Source: Mimachlamys varia
Lineage: Eukaryota; Mollusca; Bivalvia; Pectinida; Pectinidae
Reading direction: 5' to 3'
Assembly: GCA_947623455.1 (NCBI GenBank)
Contig: OX392527.1
Location: forward strand, 11,962,001 to 12,026,000
DNA: 64,000 nucleotides
Shown here: one piece after another, positions 36,901 through 46,999 of the stretch
How positions within the stretch are numbered: position 1 is the first letter of the stretch
How the letters are laid out: each line of letters starts with the position of its first letter
Made by a program: the position numbers and the translations under genes
Notes under the pieces: model-generated
Database searches by the model: none
Seen by the model: the letters and a program-made list of their open reading frames with translations, nothing else
Told to the model about the DNA's origin: nothing

Positions 36901-39900
36901 TTATATACACCAGTTGTGTTGTAGTAACAGTAGTTTCAGTACTTTGATTAACGTGATGTGTATGTGTGTTATATACACCAGTTGTGTTGTAGTAACAGTA
37001 ATTTCAGTACTTTGATTAACTTGATGTGTATCTGTGTTATATACACCAGTTGGGTTGTAGTAACAGTAATTTCAGTCCTTGGATTAACGTGATGTATATT
37101 TGTGTTATATACACCAGTTGGGTTGAAGTAACAGTAATTTCAGTCCTTGGATTAACTTGATGTGTATCTGTGTTATATACACCAGTTGCGTTGTAGTAAC
37201 AGTAGTTTCAGTACTTTGATAAACTTGATGTGTATTTGTGTTATATACACCAGTTGTGTTGTAGTAACAGTAATTTCAGTACTTTGATTAGCGTGATGTG
37301 TATTTGTGTTATATACACCAGTTGTGTTGTAGTAACAGTAATTTCAGTACTTTGATTAACTTGATGTGTATGTGTGTTATATACACCAGTTGTGTTGTAG
37401 TAACAGTAGTTTCAGTACTTTGATTAACTTGATGTGTATTTGTGTTATATACACCAGTTGGGTTGTAGTAACAGTAATTTCAGTACTTTGATTAACGTGA
37501 TGTGTATTTGTGTTATATACACCAGTTGGGTTGTAGTAATAGCCTGTTTCTGTACAGGTGATAGAGCCGACAGAGCGACTGGGGTGCCCAGAGCAAGGAG
37601 GATACGAACGCCTAAAACAACATCCATTTTTTGAAGGCATTGATTGGGATATAGTTCCAGAACAGAAACCCCCAACATTACAGCCATATCTTCCAGCTAC
37701 TTCAGAAAATCCAGAAAATATTTACGGAAATTATAAGGTGATCCTGATCAGTCACTCAATGTGTTTCATTTTAAAAGCAATTATTTCTTTTTGTTAGCTT
37801 TGTAGTCCCAGAAAATTGTACTTTTAAAGTTGGAAAAAAATGATGATTCTATTAAGTAGCCATCATGTATAATAAGTAATGTCCAGTATGAGTAATACTG
37901 ACCACTGATGTCTGATTTCTGATTTCCTTCAGCCTGGCCTTTCTGATAGGAGAGTAGCAGAAATCATTACAGAAACTGTGTAAGTAGTTCTTTGTTGTCC
38001 TGGCTTCGTAGAAAAACAACAAAGCTGGCAATCCCTCGATACATTATTAATACTTAATAAAACATATTTTCACAATAAAAAAAAGTTATAAGAAAATGTT
38101 TATCTTTTAGCTTGAAGTATAGTACTTGGTGCTAGTAAATGTTTTCATGCATTATTTTGTATAGCAGTCTCAGTTAATTGTCTTCTATGTAAATGATTGA
38201 ACAAACAATGATAAGAAAATAAATGAAACCAGTACAATATCTGTCACATTGATATATTGTCACAAAGTGTCATTACTTGTTTAAACAATAATAAATACTT
38301 CCAGAGTGTTATTACATAAAAACTTTAATCAACATCTTCAACTTCTACAATATTGCATGACTCGGGATACAGTAATATGTGTAACACTGGATTGCACGAA
38401 GTATTGATTATAGGAGATGGTATGGAATATTGGAGATAATGTTACAGGAGACATTGGTTTCAAGTACAGTTTACTCTCATCAAACGCCATCTTTTCTCCA
38501 GTCATTTTGGCAGTACTGTATAGTGAGATTGGAGATATGTGTAGTGTCGAGATTTGAAAATTACAATTTTGAAATAGGAAGCAAATAATACTAAAATTTC
38601 AATGATTTAATTACGGCAGAACTTTTAATATTACGTTTCATCATTTCATTAACTCTTAATTACATTTCATATTGGAATGTACATATTTTCATGATAATAA
38701 TGATAAATAGAACACTAAAGAGCTCCATGACAACAAAACTGGCAATCAAATTGAGGGAATTGCAGGGGATTTTGGACATTTTGTATTATATGGCAAATGT
38801 TGATATGTACAGGGAGAATTATATAGGAAGGAAATTTGTTCTTAAGGTAACATTGGTGGTATGTGAGGGTGGCAATAGGTCAAGGGATGACTGTACTTCT
38901 GTAAGAGAGATACAAAGTTATATGTGTTTGGTTAAGTATTTTGGCAGCTTGTTCTATATATTTTATACACTTTTGTTAATTGGAGTTATTTGTTATTTTT
39001 ATCAACAAATTAAAACAGAGTGAAATTGTTAATCTATTTCAGGATTTCGGATGATGAGAGAAAATCACTGATTGAAACACAGGCCAAAGAAAACGAATAT
39101 CACAAATTTGTTGAAGGCAATCTCATTCTTAAACAGGGTCTTGTAGATAAGAGAAAGGTGAGTTTACTTGTGGGTTTTGTTATGGGGGCAAATAGGCAAA
39201 TCTCTACCAAAAGGAGACAATTCCCGAAATTGCCAAGCAAGAGGCAAGCCTCATGTTTGACATTTTATTTAAGTCGGCTTTGAAAATAACAAAGCCAGGA
39301 ACAAAAAAATTACGACAACAAGTAATTGTTCAAAATTTGTACAGCTATGTCAGCCATCTTGTATTTCCAAAAATACATGTTCCAGGAAATATCTTGGGAA
39401 CTGATTTAATATAAGATTTTGTGCAAATTTGTCCGATATACTGACTACCACAGCGAAGCATTCATGGTTATGACCGACCTAATTTGTGAATACTTGGGTG
39501 ATGATGTTGCAATTTTTTTGGTTGTTTGTTTAGCATAATTAGTCTACTGCAATTTTATTGGCTGTTGATTTGCAGATGATATCTTTTAAAAGAATTACCA
39601 GATTGTGATTTAAGTTGAGCAGAAAGTACTTAATACCCAAATTCTCAAAAAAATTACAAATGGTGGCTGTGATCTGGTCCAGAGTACTAAAGGAGATATA
39701 CTGCATTGGGTTTCTTCTCTATAGGTAAATAACAATTGGCTACCACCTGGTTTGGGTGGTATGTTCACTGCCTGAAAGTTCTCGTACAGCTTACAGCATA
39801 TTTTGTTTGATTTTGTCTGTAATATGAAAATACACAATTGATGCAATATGTATTACCTGGTATATATGTTCATTTCAGGGTTTGTTTGCACGAAGACGAA

Positions 39901-40991
39901 TGTTTCTGTTAACTGAAGGGCCTCATCTATACTATGTCGATCCAACAAATAAAGTGTTGAAAGGACAGATACCATGGTAATTGGTTTATTATACCACTCA
40001 AACACAGATAAACTATTAACTTTAAAAAGCACCTAGAAAATGATTTATTATAACTAGAACTTCAACTATCTATGAGTACAACAAAAAACATTCCCTGAAA
40101 ATCTTACCCTGTATCATCACATGTGAAGATATATGTTTTGTAGATCTGTAAAAAATATTAACAATCAATTATAATCTGTCATCATCATTTATTTTCCTTG
40201 CAGGTCAAAAGAACTGAAACCTGAGGCAAAGAATTTTAAAACATTTTTTGTCCATACTGTAAGTATACTGTATGCTGCATTAGACTGTTGAGGTTAAATG
40301 TTGAAATATCAAGCTGTGATCAGCCTATAGAGTTTACAGATGTGGGTGTGATAAGGAAGCGAGACTTAAAATAATAAACTTGCAACAGGCGAGCACGACA
40401 TTATCATATCTCATGATTGCGGTTTTATGCAGTGATTATATTCACATCCTATTTTGGTGAATTACACATGTGGATCTATCAACCCTGTGATTGGTTGTAA
40501 GCTTCTATTGTTTTTATTGTGATGTTAGGCTTTGGATAATTACATGTTGCCATCGACTTAAGCACTGCAGTGAAAATGACACCATTTCAATTGTCTATTG
40601 CATGAATAAATGCTGTAAGTTTTTATAATGTGATAAAATCATACACTCTTTTTCATTTCATGAGATTTATGAAACCCATCACAGATTTTTTACTTTAGCT
40701 GGACAGAAGCTTGCTGAATTGAAAAATTCGTAGACTTGTTTAGTTAATCTCATATGTAATGGAAACACATGTACAATTCTTTATCCTTTCTTTAACAAAC
40801 AATATAGCTCAAAATATCACTGTTTTGCTCTAAAACTTCAGAAATATGCTTGTAGATGTTAATATGATTCATTTTCATTCTCTCAATAGCCTAACAGGAC
40901 CTACTATCTGGAAGACAAAAGCTCCAGGTCCCAAGACTGGGTGAACAAGATAGATGAAGTATGGCAGACGTACTATGGTACAAAATCCTAG
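27846..40991 (+). CDS. PDPK1: 3-phosphoinositide-dependent protein kinase 1 (PDK1), 14 coding exons
   Basis: Joined exons: 27846-27950, 28416-28458, 30616-30753, 31293-31437, 33637-33746, 34154-34259, 35301-35369, 35990-36086, 37558-37737, 37933-37979, 39043-39157, 39879-39976, 40204-40258, 40890-40991. They sum to 1,410 nt (469 residues plus TAG), every junction in phase at GT-AG sites. Seen: glycine loop GEGSFSTV (29-36), ATP lysine K51, alpha-C E70, catalytic HRD D145, DFG D163, activation-loop motif [14 protein letters not shown] with S195 matching human S241, DLWALG, RLGC and HPFF ending the kinase domain near 296, then a PH domain (about 365-464) with K383, R390 and R392 in the phosphoinositide-binding positions. 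Known for the family: PDK1 phosphorylates the activation loop of AKT, S6K, SGK and PKC downstream of PI3K, recruited to membranes by the PH domain. Compared with human PDK1 (556 aa) the N-terminus and the kinase-PH linker are short and the activation loop is about 14 residues longer. An in-frame TGA at 27831-27833 supports the chosen ATG. Confidence 0.97.
28416..28458 (+). CDS. PDPK1: PDPK1 exon 2
   Basis: 43 nt between acceptor tatattttag and donor g|gtgagt. It codes [14 protein letters not shown] plus the first base of the next codon, matching the beta-2 strand of PDK1 kinase domains. It enters in phase 0 and leaves in phase 1. Confidence 0.93.
29376..30645 (+). repeat. exon-3-derived minisatellite in PDPK1 intron 2
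   Basis: About 29 tandem units of 40, 41 or 45 bp, plus the true exon 3 as the thirtieth copy. Each unit holds an acceptor-like segment (cattacag, tttacag or degenerate cattaaag) and then ttaaggtgctggataaa followed by a variant of cgccatattatg. That is the start of exon 3 and codes [10 protein letters not shown]. Units with 45 bp stay open in the exon frame. The array begins with no visible upstream ancestor and ends by merging into exon 3. Confidence 0.95.
30616..30753 (+). CDS. PDPK1: PDPK1 exon 3 (ATP lysine, alpha-C, PIF pocket)
   Basis: Acceptor tttacag at 30609-30615, donor t|gtatct at 30754. The exon codes [10 protein letters not shown] (K51 is the ATP-binding lysine; K55 aligns with human K115), the alpha-C segment [10 protein letters not shown] (E70) and YTFQDQDRL (T88, Q90 align with the human phosphate-pocket T148, Q150). 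Its first 25-30 bases and its acceptor are the last copy of the tandem array that fills the end of intron 2 (29376-30645). Confidence 0.95.
31293..31437 (+). CDS. PDPK1: PDPK1 exon 4
   Basis: 145 nt. The acceptor is atctgtatag and the donor ag|gtaatt. The split Tyr codon joins exon 3 in phase. It codes [12 protein letters not shown] through [11 protein letters not shown] and two bases of the HRD arginine, equal to the hinge to alpha-E region of PDK1. Confidence 0.95.
31776..33578. repeat. 19-bp purine-rich minisatellite in PDPK1 intron 4
   Basis: Unit gtaggagggagtgaaggga (19 bp) and variants, about 95 copies, almost purely purine on the + strand. It has no stop codons on the minus strand, so all three minus frames stay open and give the same 19-residue repeat; those long open frames are artefacts. 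Longer period blocks with gaatgaggaagtggag variants recur several times. The array can form mirror-repeat (triplex) DNA. Confidence 0.95.
33637..33746 (+). CDS. PDPK1: PDPK1 exon 5 (catalytic loop, DFG)
   Basis: 110 nt. Acceptor tttttacag, donor g|gtacgt. It codes [19 protein letters not shown], the DFGSAKIL segment and the start of the activation-loop insert. D145 and D163 are the catalytic and metal-binding aspartates. A 1.8-kb purine-rich array in intron 4 stops about 60 nt before the exon. Confidence 0.95.
34154..34259 (+). CDS. PDPK1: PDPK1 exon 6 (activation loop)
   Basis: 106 nt. Acceptor ttgatcttaag, donor ag|gtaagg. It codes the second half of an extended polar activation-loop insert followed by [15 protein letters not shown]195 corresponds to the autophosphorylated S241 of human PDK1. 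The insert spans the exon 5/6 junction. Confidence 0.95.
34608..34855. repeat. 89-bp tandem repeat, 2.8 copies, PDPK1 intron 6
   Basis: Units start gtcaagtagttttagtaaa and end cttagccattttggtc; the first is slightly diverged and the third truncated. Confidence 0.85.
35301..35369 (+). CDS. PDPK1: PDPK1 exon 7
   Basis: 69 nt. Acceptor actgtttcag, donor gg|gtaaga. It codes [20 protein letters not shown], the alpha-F helix and following segment, and matches human PDK1 nearly residue for residue. Confidence 0.95.
35990..36086 (+). CDS. PDPK1: PDPK1 exon 8
   Basis: 97 nt. Acceptor ttcttttgtag, donor ttg|gtaagt. It codes [17 protein letters not shown] to ARDLVEKLL, the alpha-G to alpha-H part of the C-lobe. 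Reading on through the donor is open for about 90 codons but leaves the family alignment at once, so the splice is preferred. Confidence 0.95.
36357..36446 (+). repeat. long inverted repeat / hairpin in PDPK1 intron 8
   Basis: The left arm 36357-36394 and right arm 36409-36446 are 38 nt each and pair at 34 positions, with a 14-nt loop. Arms begin gcccaaca and end tttttaa. In RNA this gives one 90-nt stem-loop. It may be a MITE remnant; no target duplication was seen. A precursor-microRNA-like shape is noted, without further evidence. Confidence 0.8.
36718..37541. repeat. 68-bp minisatellite at the end of PDPK1 intron 8
   Basis: About 12 copies of a 68-bp unit (cagtaatttcagtactttga, then ttaacttgatgtgt and ttatatacaccagttg). 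Each unit has several cag and tag trinucleotides and a branch-point-like ttgattaac. The array ends 16-20 nt before the exon 9 acceptor, so it probably supplies the branch site. Confidence 0.95.
37558..37737 (+). CDS. PDPK1: PDPK1 exon 9 (end of kinase domain)
   Basis: 180 nt, phase 0 at both ends. Acceptor tttctgtacag, donor aag|gtgatc. It codes [13 protein letters not shown], then [10 protein letters not shown] (end of the kinase fold) and the linker through YGNYK. A 68-bp minisatellite of about 12 copies ends some 16-20 nt before the acceptor. Confidence 0.94.
37933..37979 (+). CDS. PDPK1: PDPK1 exon 10 (linker)
   Basis: 47 nt. Acceptor tttccttcag, donor gt|gtaagt. It codes [16 protein letters not shown], a linker that is not conserved in human PDK1 and is about 40 residues shorter. 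Splice sites and phase fit the neighbours. An additional alternative linker exon in introns 9 or 10 cannot be excluded. Confidence 0.8.
39043..39157 (+). CDS. PDPK1: PDPK1 exon 11 (start of PH domain)
   Basis: 115 nt. Acceptor tctatttcag, donor aag|gtgagt. It codes [13 protein letters not shown], then [19 protein letters not shown]. This aligns with the human segment that leads into the PH domain; K383 matches K465 of human PDK1. Confidence 0.95.
39879..39976 (+). CDS. PDPK1: PDPK1 exon 12 (PH domain)
   Basis: 98 nt. Acceptor tgttcatttcag, donor tg|gtaatt. It codes [20 protein letters not shown] and the following VLKGQIPW. The RRR triplet (390-392) is the conserved phosphoinositide-binding cluster. 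Confidence 0.96.
40204..40258 (+). CDS. PDPK1: PDPK1 exon 13 (PH domain)
   Basis: 55 nt. Acceptor ttttccttgcag, donor act|gtaagt. It codes [18 protein letters not shown], nearly identical to the human PH-domain strand region. Confidence 0.96.
40890..40991 (+). CDS. PDPK1: PDPK1 exon 14, stop codon
   Basis: 102 nt including TAG at 40989-40991. Acceptor attctctcaatag. It codes [20 protein letters not shown] and the C-terminal PH helix with [11 protein letters not shown]. The 3' UTR follows; the nearest variant poly(A) signal (TATAAA) is at about 41210. Confidence 0.95.
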   Translation, partial: PNRTYYLEDKSSRSQDWVNKIDEVWQTYYGTKS

Positions 40992-41276
40992 TCTCTTAAC
41001 GGGGACCGAAACTCTCCAAAATCATGGAAGGGGGAGTTGTCAAAACACCAAACTGTATTAATTTTAGTTTATTGATGTACGGTTATGTAGGCCAATTATT
41101 TAGACTTGATACATCAACAGCATCATTTTCTACATACTTTTTAACCCAGGAAGAGTAATTTACATTTCCACAATACATGTATTAGCTTGAAAAAAGGGAG
41201 TTTGTGAAGTATAAAATGGCATTTATTATTTTCTTTTCATTTAGGTTGGTAGCAATCATGAGTTTTAAACCATTAT

Positions 41277-43360
41277 TACTTATTACCTGTGATAGTGACA
41301 TAGACCTGTCTGTAATGTTGGTACACAGAAACGACAGTGTAGCTAGCTAACTGTTACTTACCTGTGATAGTGACATAGACCTGTCTGTAATGTTGGTACA
41401 CAGTAACGACAGTGTAGCTAGCTAACTGTTACTTACCTGTAATAGTGACATAGACCTGTCTGTAATGTTGGTACACAGTAATGACAGTGTAGCTAGCTAA
41501 CTGTTACTTACCTGTAATAGTGACATAGACCTGTCTGTAATGTTGGAGATGTGGTACACAGTAACGACAGTGTAGCTAGCTAACTGTTACTTACCTGTAA
41601 TAGTGACATAGACCTGTCTGTAATGTTGGTACACAGTAACGACAGTGTAGCTAGCTAACTGTTACTTACCTGTAATAGTGACATAGACCTGTCTGTAATG
41701 TTGGAGATGTGGTACACAGTAACGACAGTGTAGCTAGCTAACTGTTAATTACCTGTAATAGTGACATAGACCTGTCTGTAATGTTGGTACACAGTAACGA
41801 CAGTGTAGCTAGCTAACTGTTACTTACCTGTAATAGTGACATAGACCTGTCTGTAATGTTGGAGATGTGGTACACAGTAACGACAGTGTAGCTAGCTAAC
41901 TGTTACTTACCTGTAATAGTGACATAGACCTGTCTGTAATGTTGGTACACAGTAACGACAGTGTAGCTAGCTAACTGTTACTTACCTGTAATAGTGACAT
42001 AGACCTGTCTGTAATGTTGGTACACAGTAACGACAGTGTAGCTAGCTAACTGTTAATTACCTGTAATAGTGACATAGACCTGTCTGTAATGTTGGAGATG
42101 TGGTACACAGTAACGACAGTGTAGCTAGCTAACTGTTACTTACCTGTAATAGTGACATAGACCTGTCTGTAATGTTGGAGATGTGGTACACAGTAACGAC
42201 AGTGTAGCTAGCTAACTGTTACTTACCTGTGATAGTGACATAGACCTGTCTGTAATGTTGGTACACAGTAACGACAGTGTAGCTAGCTAACTGTTACTTA
42301 CCTGTAATAGTGACATAGACCTGTCTGTAATGTTGGTACACAGTAACGACAGTGTAGCTAGCTAACTGTTACTTACCTGTAATAGTGACATAGACCTGTC
42401 TGTAATGTTGGAGATGTGGTACACAGTAACGACAGTGTAGCTAGCTAACTGTTACTTACCTGTGATAGTGACATAGACCTGTCTGTAATGTTGGTACACA
42501 GTAACGACAGTGTAGCTAGCTAACTGTTACTTACCTGTAATAGTGACATAGACCTGTCTGTAATGTTGGTACACAGTAACGACAGTGTAGCTAGCTAACT
42601 GTTACTTACCTGTAATAGTGACATAGACCTGTCTGTAATGTTGGTACACAGTAACGACAGTGTAGCTAGCTAACTGTTACTTACCTGTAATAGTGACATA
42701 GACCTGTCTGTAATGTTGGTACACAGTAACGACAGTGTAGCTAGCTAACTGTTACTTACCTGTAATAGTGACATAGACCTGTCTGTAATGTTGGTACACA
42801 GTAACGACAGTGTAGCTAGCTAACTGTTACTTACCTGTAATAGTGACATAGACCTGTCTGTAATGTTGGTACACAGTAACGACAGTGTAGCTAGCTAACT
42901 GTTACTTACCTGTAATAGTGACATAGACCTGTCTGTAATGTTGGTACACAGTAACGACAGTGTAGCTAGCTAACTGTTACTTACCTGTAATAGTGACATA
43001 GACCTGTCTGTAATGTTGGAGATGTGGTACACAGTAACGACAGTGTAGCTAGCTAACTGTTACTTACCTGTGATAGTGACATAGACCTGTCTGTAATGTT
43101 GGTACACAGTAACGACAGTGTAGCTAGCTAACTGTTACTTACCTGTAATAGTGACATAGACCTGTCTGTAATGTTGGTACACAGTAACGACAGTGTAGCT
43201 AGCTAACTGTTACTTACCTGTAATAGTGACATAGACCTGTCTGTAATGTTGGTACACAGTAACGACAGTGTAGCTAGCTAACTGTTACTTACCTGTAATA
43301 GTGACATAGACCTGTCTGTAATGTTGGTACACAGTAATGACAGTGTAGCTAGCTAACTGC
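41277..43360. repeat. 75/83-bp satellite downstream of PDPK1
   Basis: About 27 units of 75 bp (acttacctgtaatagtgaca, tagacctgtctgtaatgttgg, then tacacagtaacgacagtgta and gctagctaactgtt). Some copies carry an extra 8 bp (agatgtgg). Copies are nearly identical. On the minus strand each unit contains acag|gtaagt, a perfect 5' splice-site match. Confidence 0.97.
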
Positions 43361-43672
43361 TGCTTTCCCCTATCAGTGAAGTTTTCCCATTCAGACAACA
43401 GATATGATGGGTTCATTAATACAATGCAAATCAGTCTTCATTAAATGTTTTCCCTGACACCATGTCAATGGGACAGAAACAAGCCATGCTTGTCAATTAG
43501 ACCATATTGTGATGTATTTTCTCTATGATGTTAGCCCGAATACGCCTCAATTATACACTCAGGTTTTGTTTAATTTGATACTTCTGAAAAGATCCTGTTT
43601 AATTGATCCCAAGGTTGGCAAATATCTTCTACTAAAACTGACTATTGTTTCAACAATGGTACATAATTTATA

Positions 43673-44894
43673 TGATGAACTGAGAGGAGGTACAGAACAT
43701 TGTTTCACCAGTGGTATATGATGTGAGAGGAGGTACAGAACATTGTTTCACCATTGGTATATGATGTGAGAGGAGGTAGAGAACATTGTTTCACCATTGG
43801 TATATGATGATGTGAGAGGAGGTACAGAACATTGTTTCACCATTGGTATATGATGTGAGAGGAGGTACAGAACATTGTTTCACCATTGGTATATGATGTG
43901 AGAGGAGGTACAGAACATTGTTTCACCATTGGTATATGATGATGTGAGAGGAGGTACAGAACATTGTTTCACCATTGGTATATGATGTGAGAGGAGGTAG
44001 AGAACATTGTTTCACCAGTGGTATATGATGTTAGAGGAGGTACAGAACATTGTTTCACCAGTGGTATATGATGTGAGAGGAGGTACAGAACATTGTTTCA
44101 CCAGTGGTATATGATGTGAGAGGAGGTACAGAACATTGTTTCACCAGTGGTATATGATGTTAGAGGAGGTACAGAACATTGTTTCACCAGTGGTATATGA
44201 TGATGTGAGAGGAGGTACAGAACATTGTTTCACCATTGGTATATGATGTGAGAGGAGGTACAGAACATTGTTTCACCAGTGGTATATGATGATGTGAGAG
44301 GAGGTACAGAACATTGTTTCACCAGTGGTATATGATGTGAGAGGAGGTACAGAACATTGTTTCACCAGTGGTATATGATGAACTGAGAGGAGGTACAGAA
44401 CATTGTTTCACCAGTGGTATATGATGAACTGAGAGGAGGTACAGAACATTGTTTCACCAGTGGTATATGATGTGAGAGGAGGTACAGAACATTGTTTCAC
44501 CTTTGGTATATGATGTGAGAGGAGGTACAGAACATTGTTTCACCAGTGGTATATGATGATGTGAGAGGAGGTACAGAACATTGTTTCACCAGTGGTATAT
44601 GATGATGTGAGAGGAGGTACAGAACATTGTTTCACCAGTGGTATATGATGTGAGAGGAGGTACAGAACATTGTTTCACCAGTGGTATATGATGTGAGAGG
44701 AGGTACAGAACATTGTTTCACCAGTGGTATATGATCATGTGAGAGGAGGTACAGAACATTGTTTCACCATTGGTATATGATGATGTGAGAGGAGGTACAG
44801 AACATTGTTTCACCAGTGGTATATGATGTGAGAGGAGGTACAGAACCTTGTTTCACCAGTGGTATATGATGATGTGAGAGGAGGTACAGAACAT
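43673..44894. repeat. 43/46-bp minisatellite, about 27 copies
   Basis: Unit gaggaggtacagaacattg then tttcaccagtggtatatgat. Length variation is in steps of three (an extra gat) and agt/att alternates before ggtatat. Confidence 0.95.
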
Positions 44895-45803
44895 GCTGTT
44901 AATGTTGGGAGGTTTCAGTTGGACACCGCCACTTTGTCATTGACTTATTGTAATTAGTTGCATTATATTTTGCATAGTTTACCTTTTATCTGTTGGTAAA
45001 ATTTCAGAAATATAGTACATATCAGCTATGCCTACTGTATTTTACAGAATATTGCCGGTGTTTTCATGTATTACGTAACTATCCTCTTTAAACACGACTG
45101 CTTTGTGTCTCATTTAGCAATTTTATCTACATCTTATAATTGACTCAAACAACAGATTTTTTTTGTAATGTACTAGAGATAAGACCTAACTTAGATGGCA
45201 CTACTTTTTCCACTTTTGCTTCCTGGAGTAGGGAACTACTGTTTCCACTTTAGGGAGTGCCATGACCCTGAATAACTCTGAACTGTGATACATGTATAGA
45301 GCTCCTTAATCAGATAGCGGTACGAGAACATTTCTGTGAGAGTTTGTTTGTATAAAAGGGTTATTTATTGTGTGAGTGTTGTTGCACTAATGTACCCATA
45401 TACCATGTATTGATTGTGTTTATAAATCCGTAAACAGATCAGGCCTACTGTCTATAACAGCAGTCACTTTTACTCATTGATATATTAACTTAGCATTGTC
45501 ACTATCAAACCAGCTGAAATGGCAAACACAAAGCTTTAAATGCATATTGCCAAAATGTTCAGTCGTTATTAATAGGATATACAATGTTAGCGTTAAATAC
45601 TAATGAATTAACTGAGAGGTGGCTGTGCTTTTTATCAAAAACGACTGACTTAGAACATTGGTTTTGAATTTTTCCTTATTTTGCCATTGGTTGTTTCAAG
45701 TCAATTACATTGAGCTGCTCTTAGATGGCAATTCTAGGTTACACCTCTGTAAACTGGTACAGGAATTTATCAAGTGACAAATGAAATAACTGACTTTTTC
45801 AAT

Positions 45804-46975
45804 TACAAATGACATTGAACATGTACTACACATAAATGACATTAAACACGTATTACATATAAATTACATTGAACACGTACTACCCATAAATTACATTGAA
45901 CACATACTACACATAAATTACATTGAAAACGTACTATACATAAATTACATTGAACATGTACTACACATAAATTACATTGAAAACGTACTATACATAAATT
46001 ACATTGAACATGTCATGTACTACACATAAATTACATGGAACACGTACTACCCATAAATTACATTGAACACGTACTACACATAAATTACATTGAACACGTA
46101 CTACACATAAATTACATTGAACATGTACTACACATTAATTACATTGAACATGTACTACACATAAATTACATTGAACATGTCATGTACTACACATAAATTA
46201 CATTGAACATGTACTTCACATAAATTACATGGAACACGTACTACACATAAATTACATTGAACACATACTACACATAAATTACATTGAACACATACTACAC
46301 ATAAATTACATTGACCACATACTACACATAAATTACATTGACCACATACTACACATAAATTACATTGAACACGTACTACACATAAATTACATTGAACACA
46401 TACTACACATAAATTACATTGAACATGTGTGTACTACACATAAATTACATTGAACACATACTACACATAAATTACATTGAACACGTACTACACATAAATT
46501 ACATGGAACATGTACTACACATAAATTACATTGAACACGTACTACACATAAATTACATTGAACAAGTACTACACATAAATTACATTGAACACATACTACA
46601 CATAAATTACATTGAACACGTACTACACATAAATTACATTGAACACGTACTACACATAAATTACATTGAACACGTACTACACATAAATTACATTGAACAC
46701 GTACTACACATAAATTACATTGAACACGTACTACACATAAATTACATTGAACACGTACTACACATAAATTACATTGAACACGTACTACACATAAATTACA
46801 TTGAACACGTACTACACATAAATTACATTGAACACGTACTACACATAAATTACATTGAACACGTACTACACATAAATTACATTGAACACGTACTACACAT
46901 AAATTACATTGACCACATACTAGACAAAGATTACATTGAATACCTACTACTAATAAATTATATTGAAATGTACTA
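45804..46975. repeat. 27-bp minisatellite, about 43 copies
   Basis: Unit cacgtactacacataaatt then acattgaa. 27 is a multiple of three and the unit lacks stops in one frame on each strand, which explains open frames of 185 and 200 codons (repeats HVLHINYIE and QCNLCVVRV). Not genes. Copies become identical towards 46600-46900. Confidence 0.97.
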
Positions 46976-46999
46976 AAGAAATGTACATGTACTAAACAC

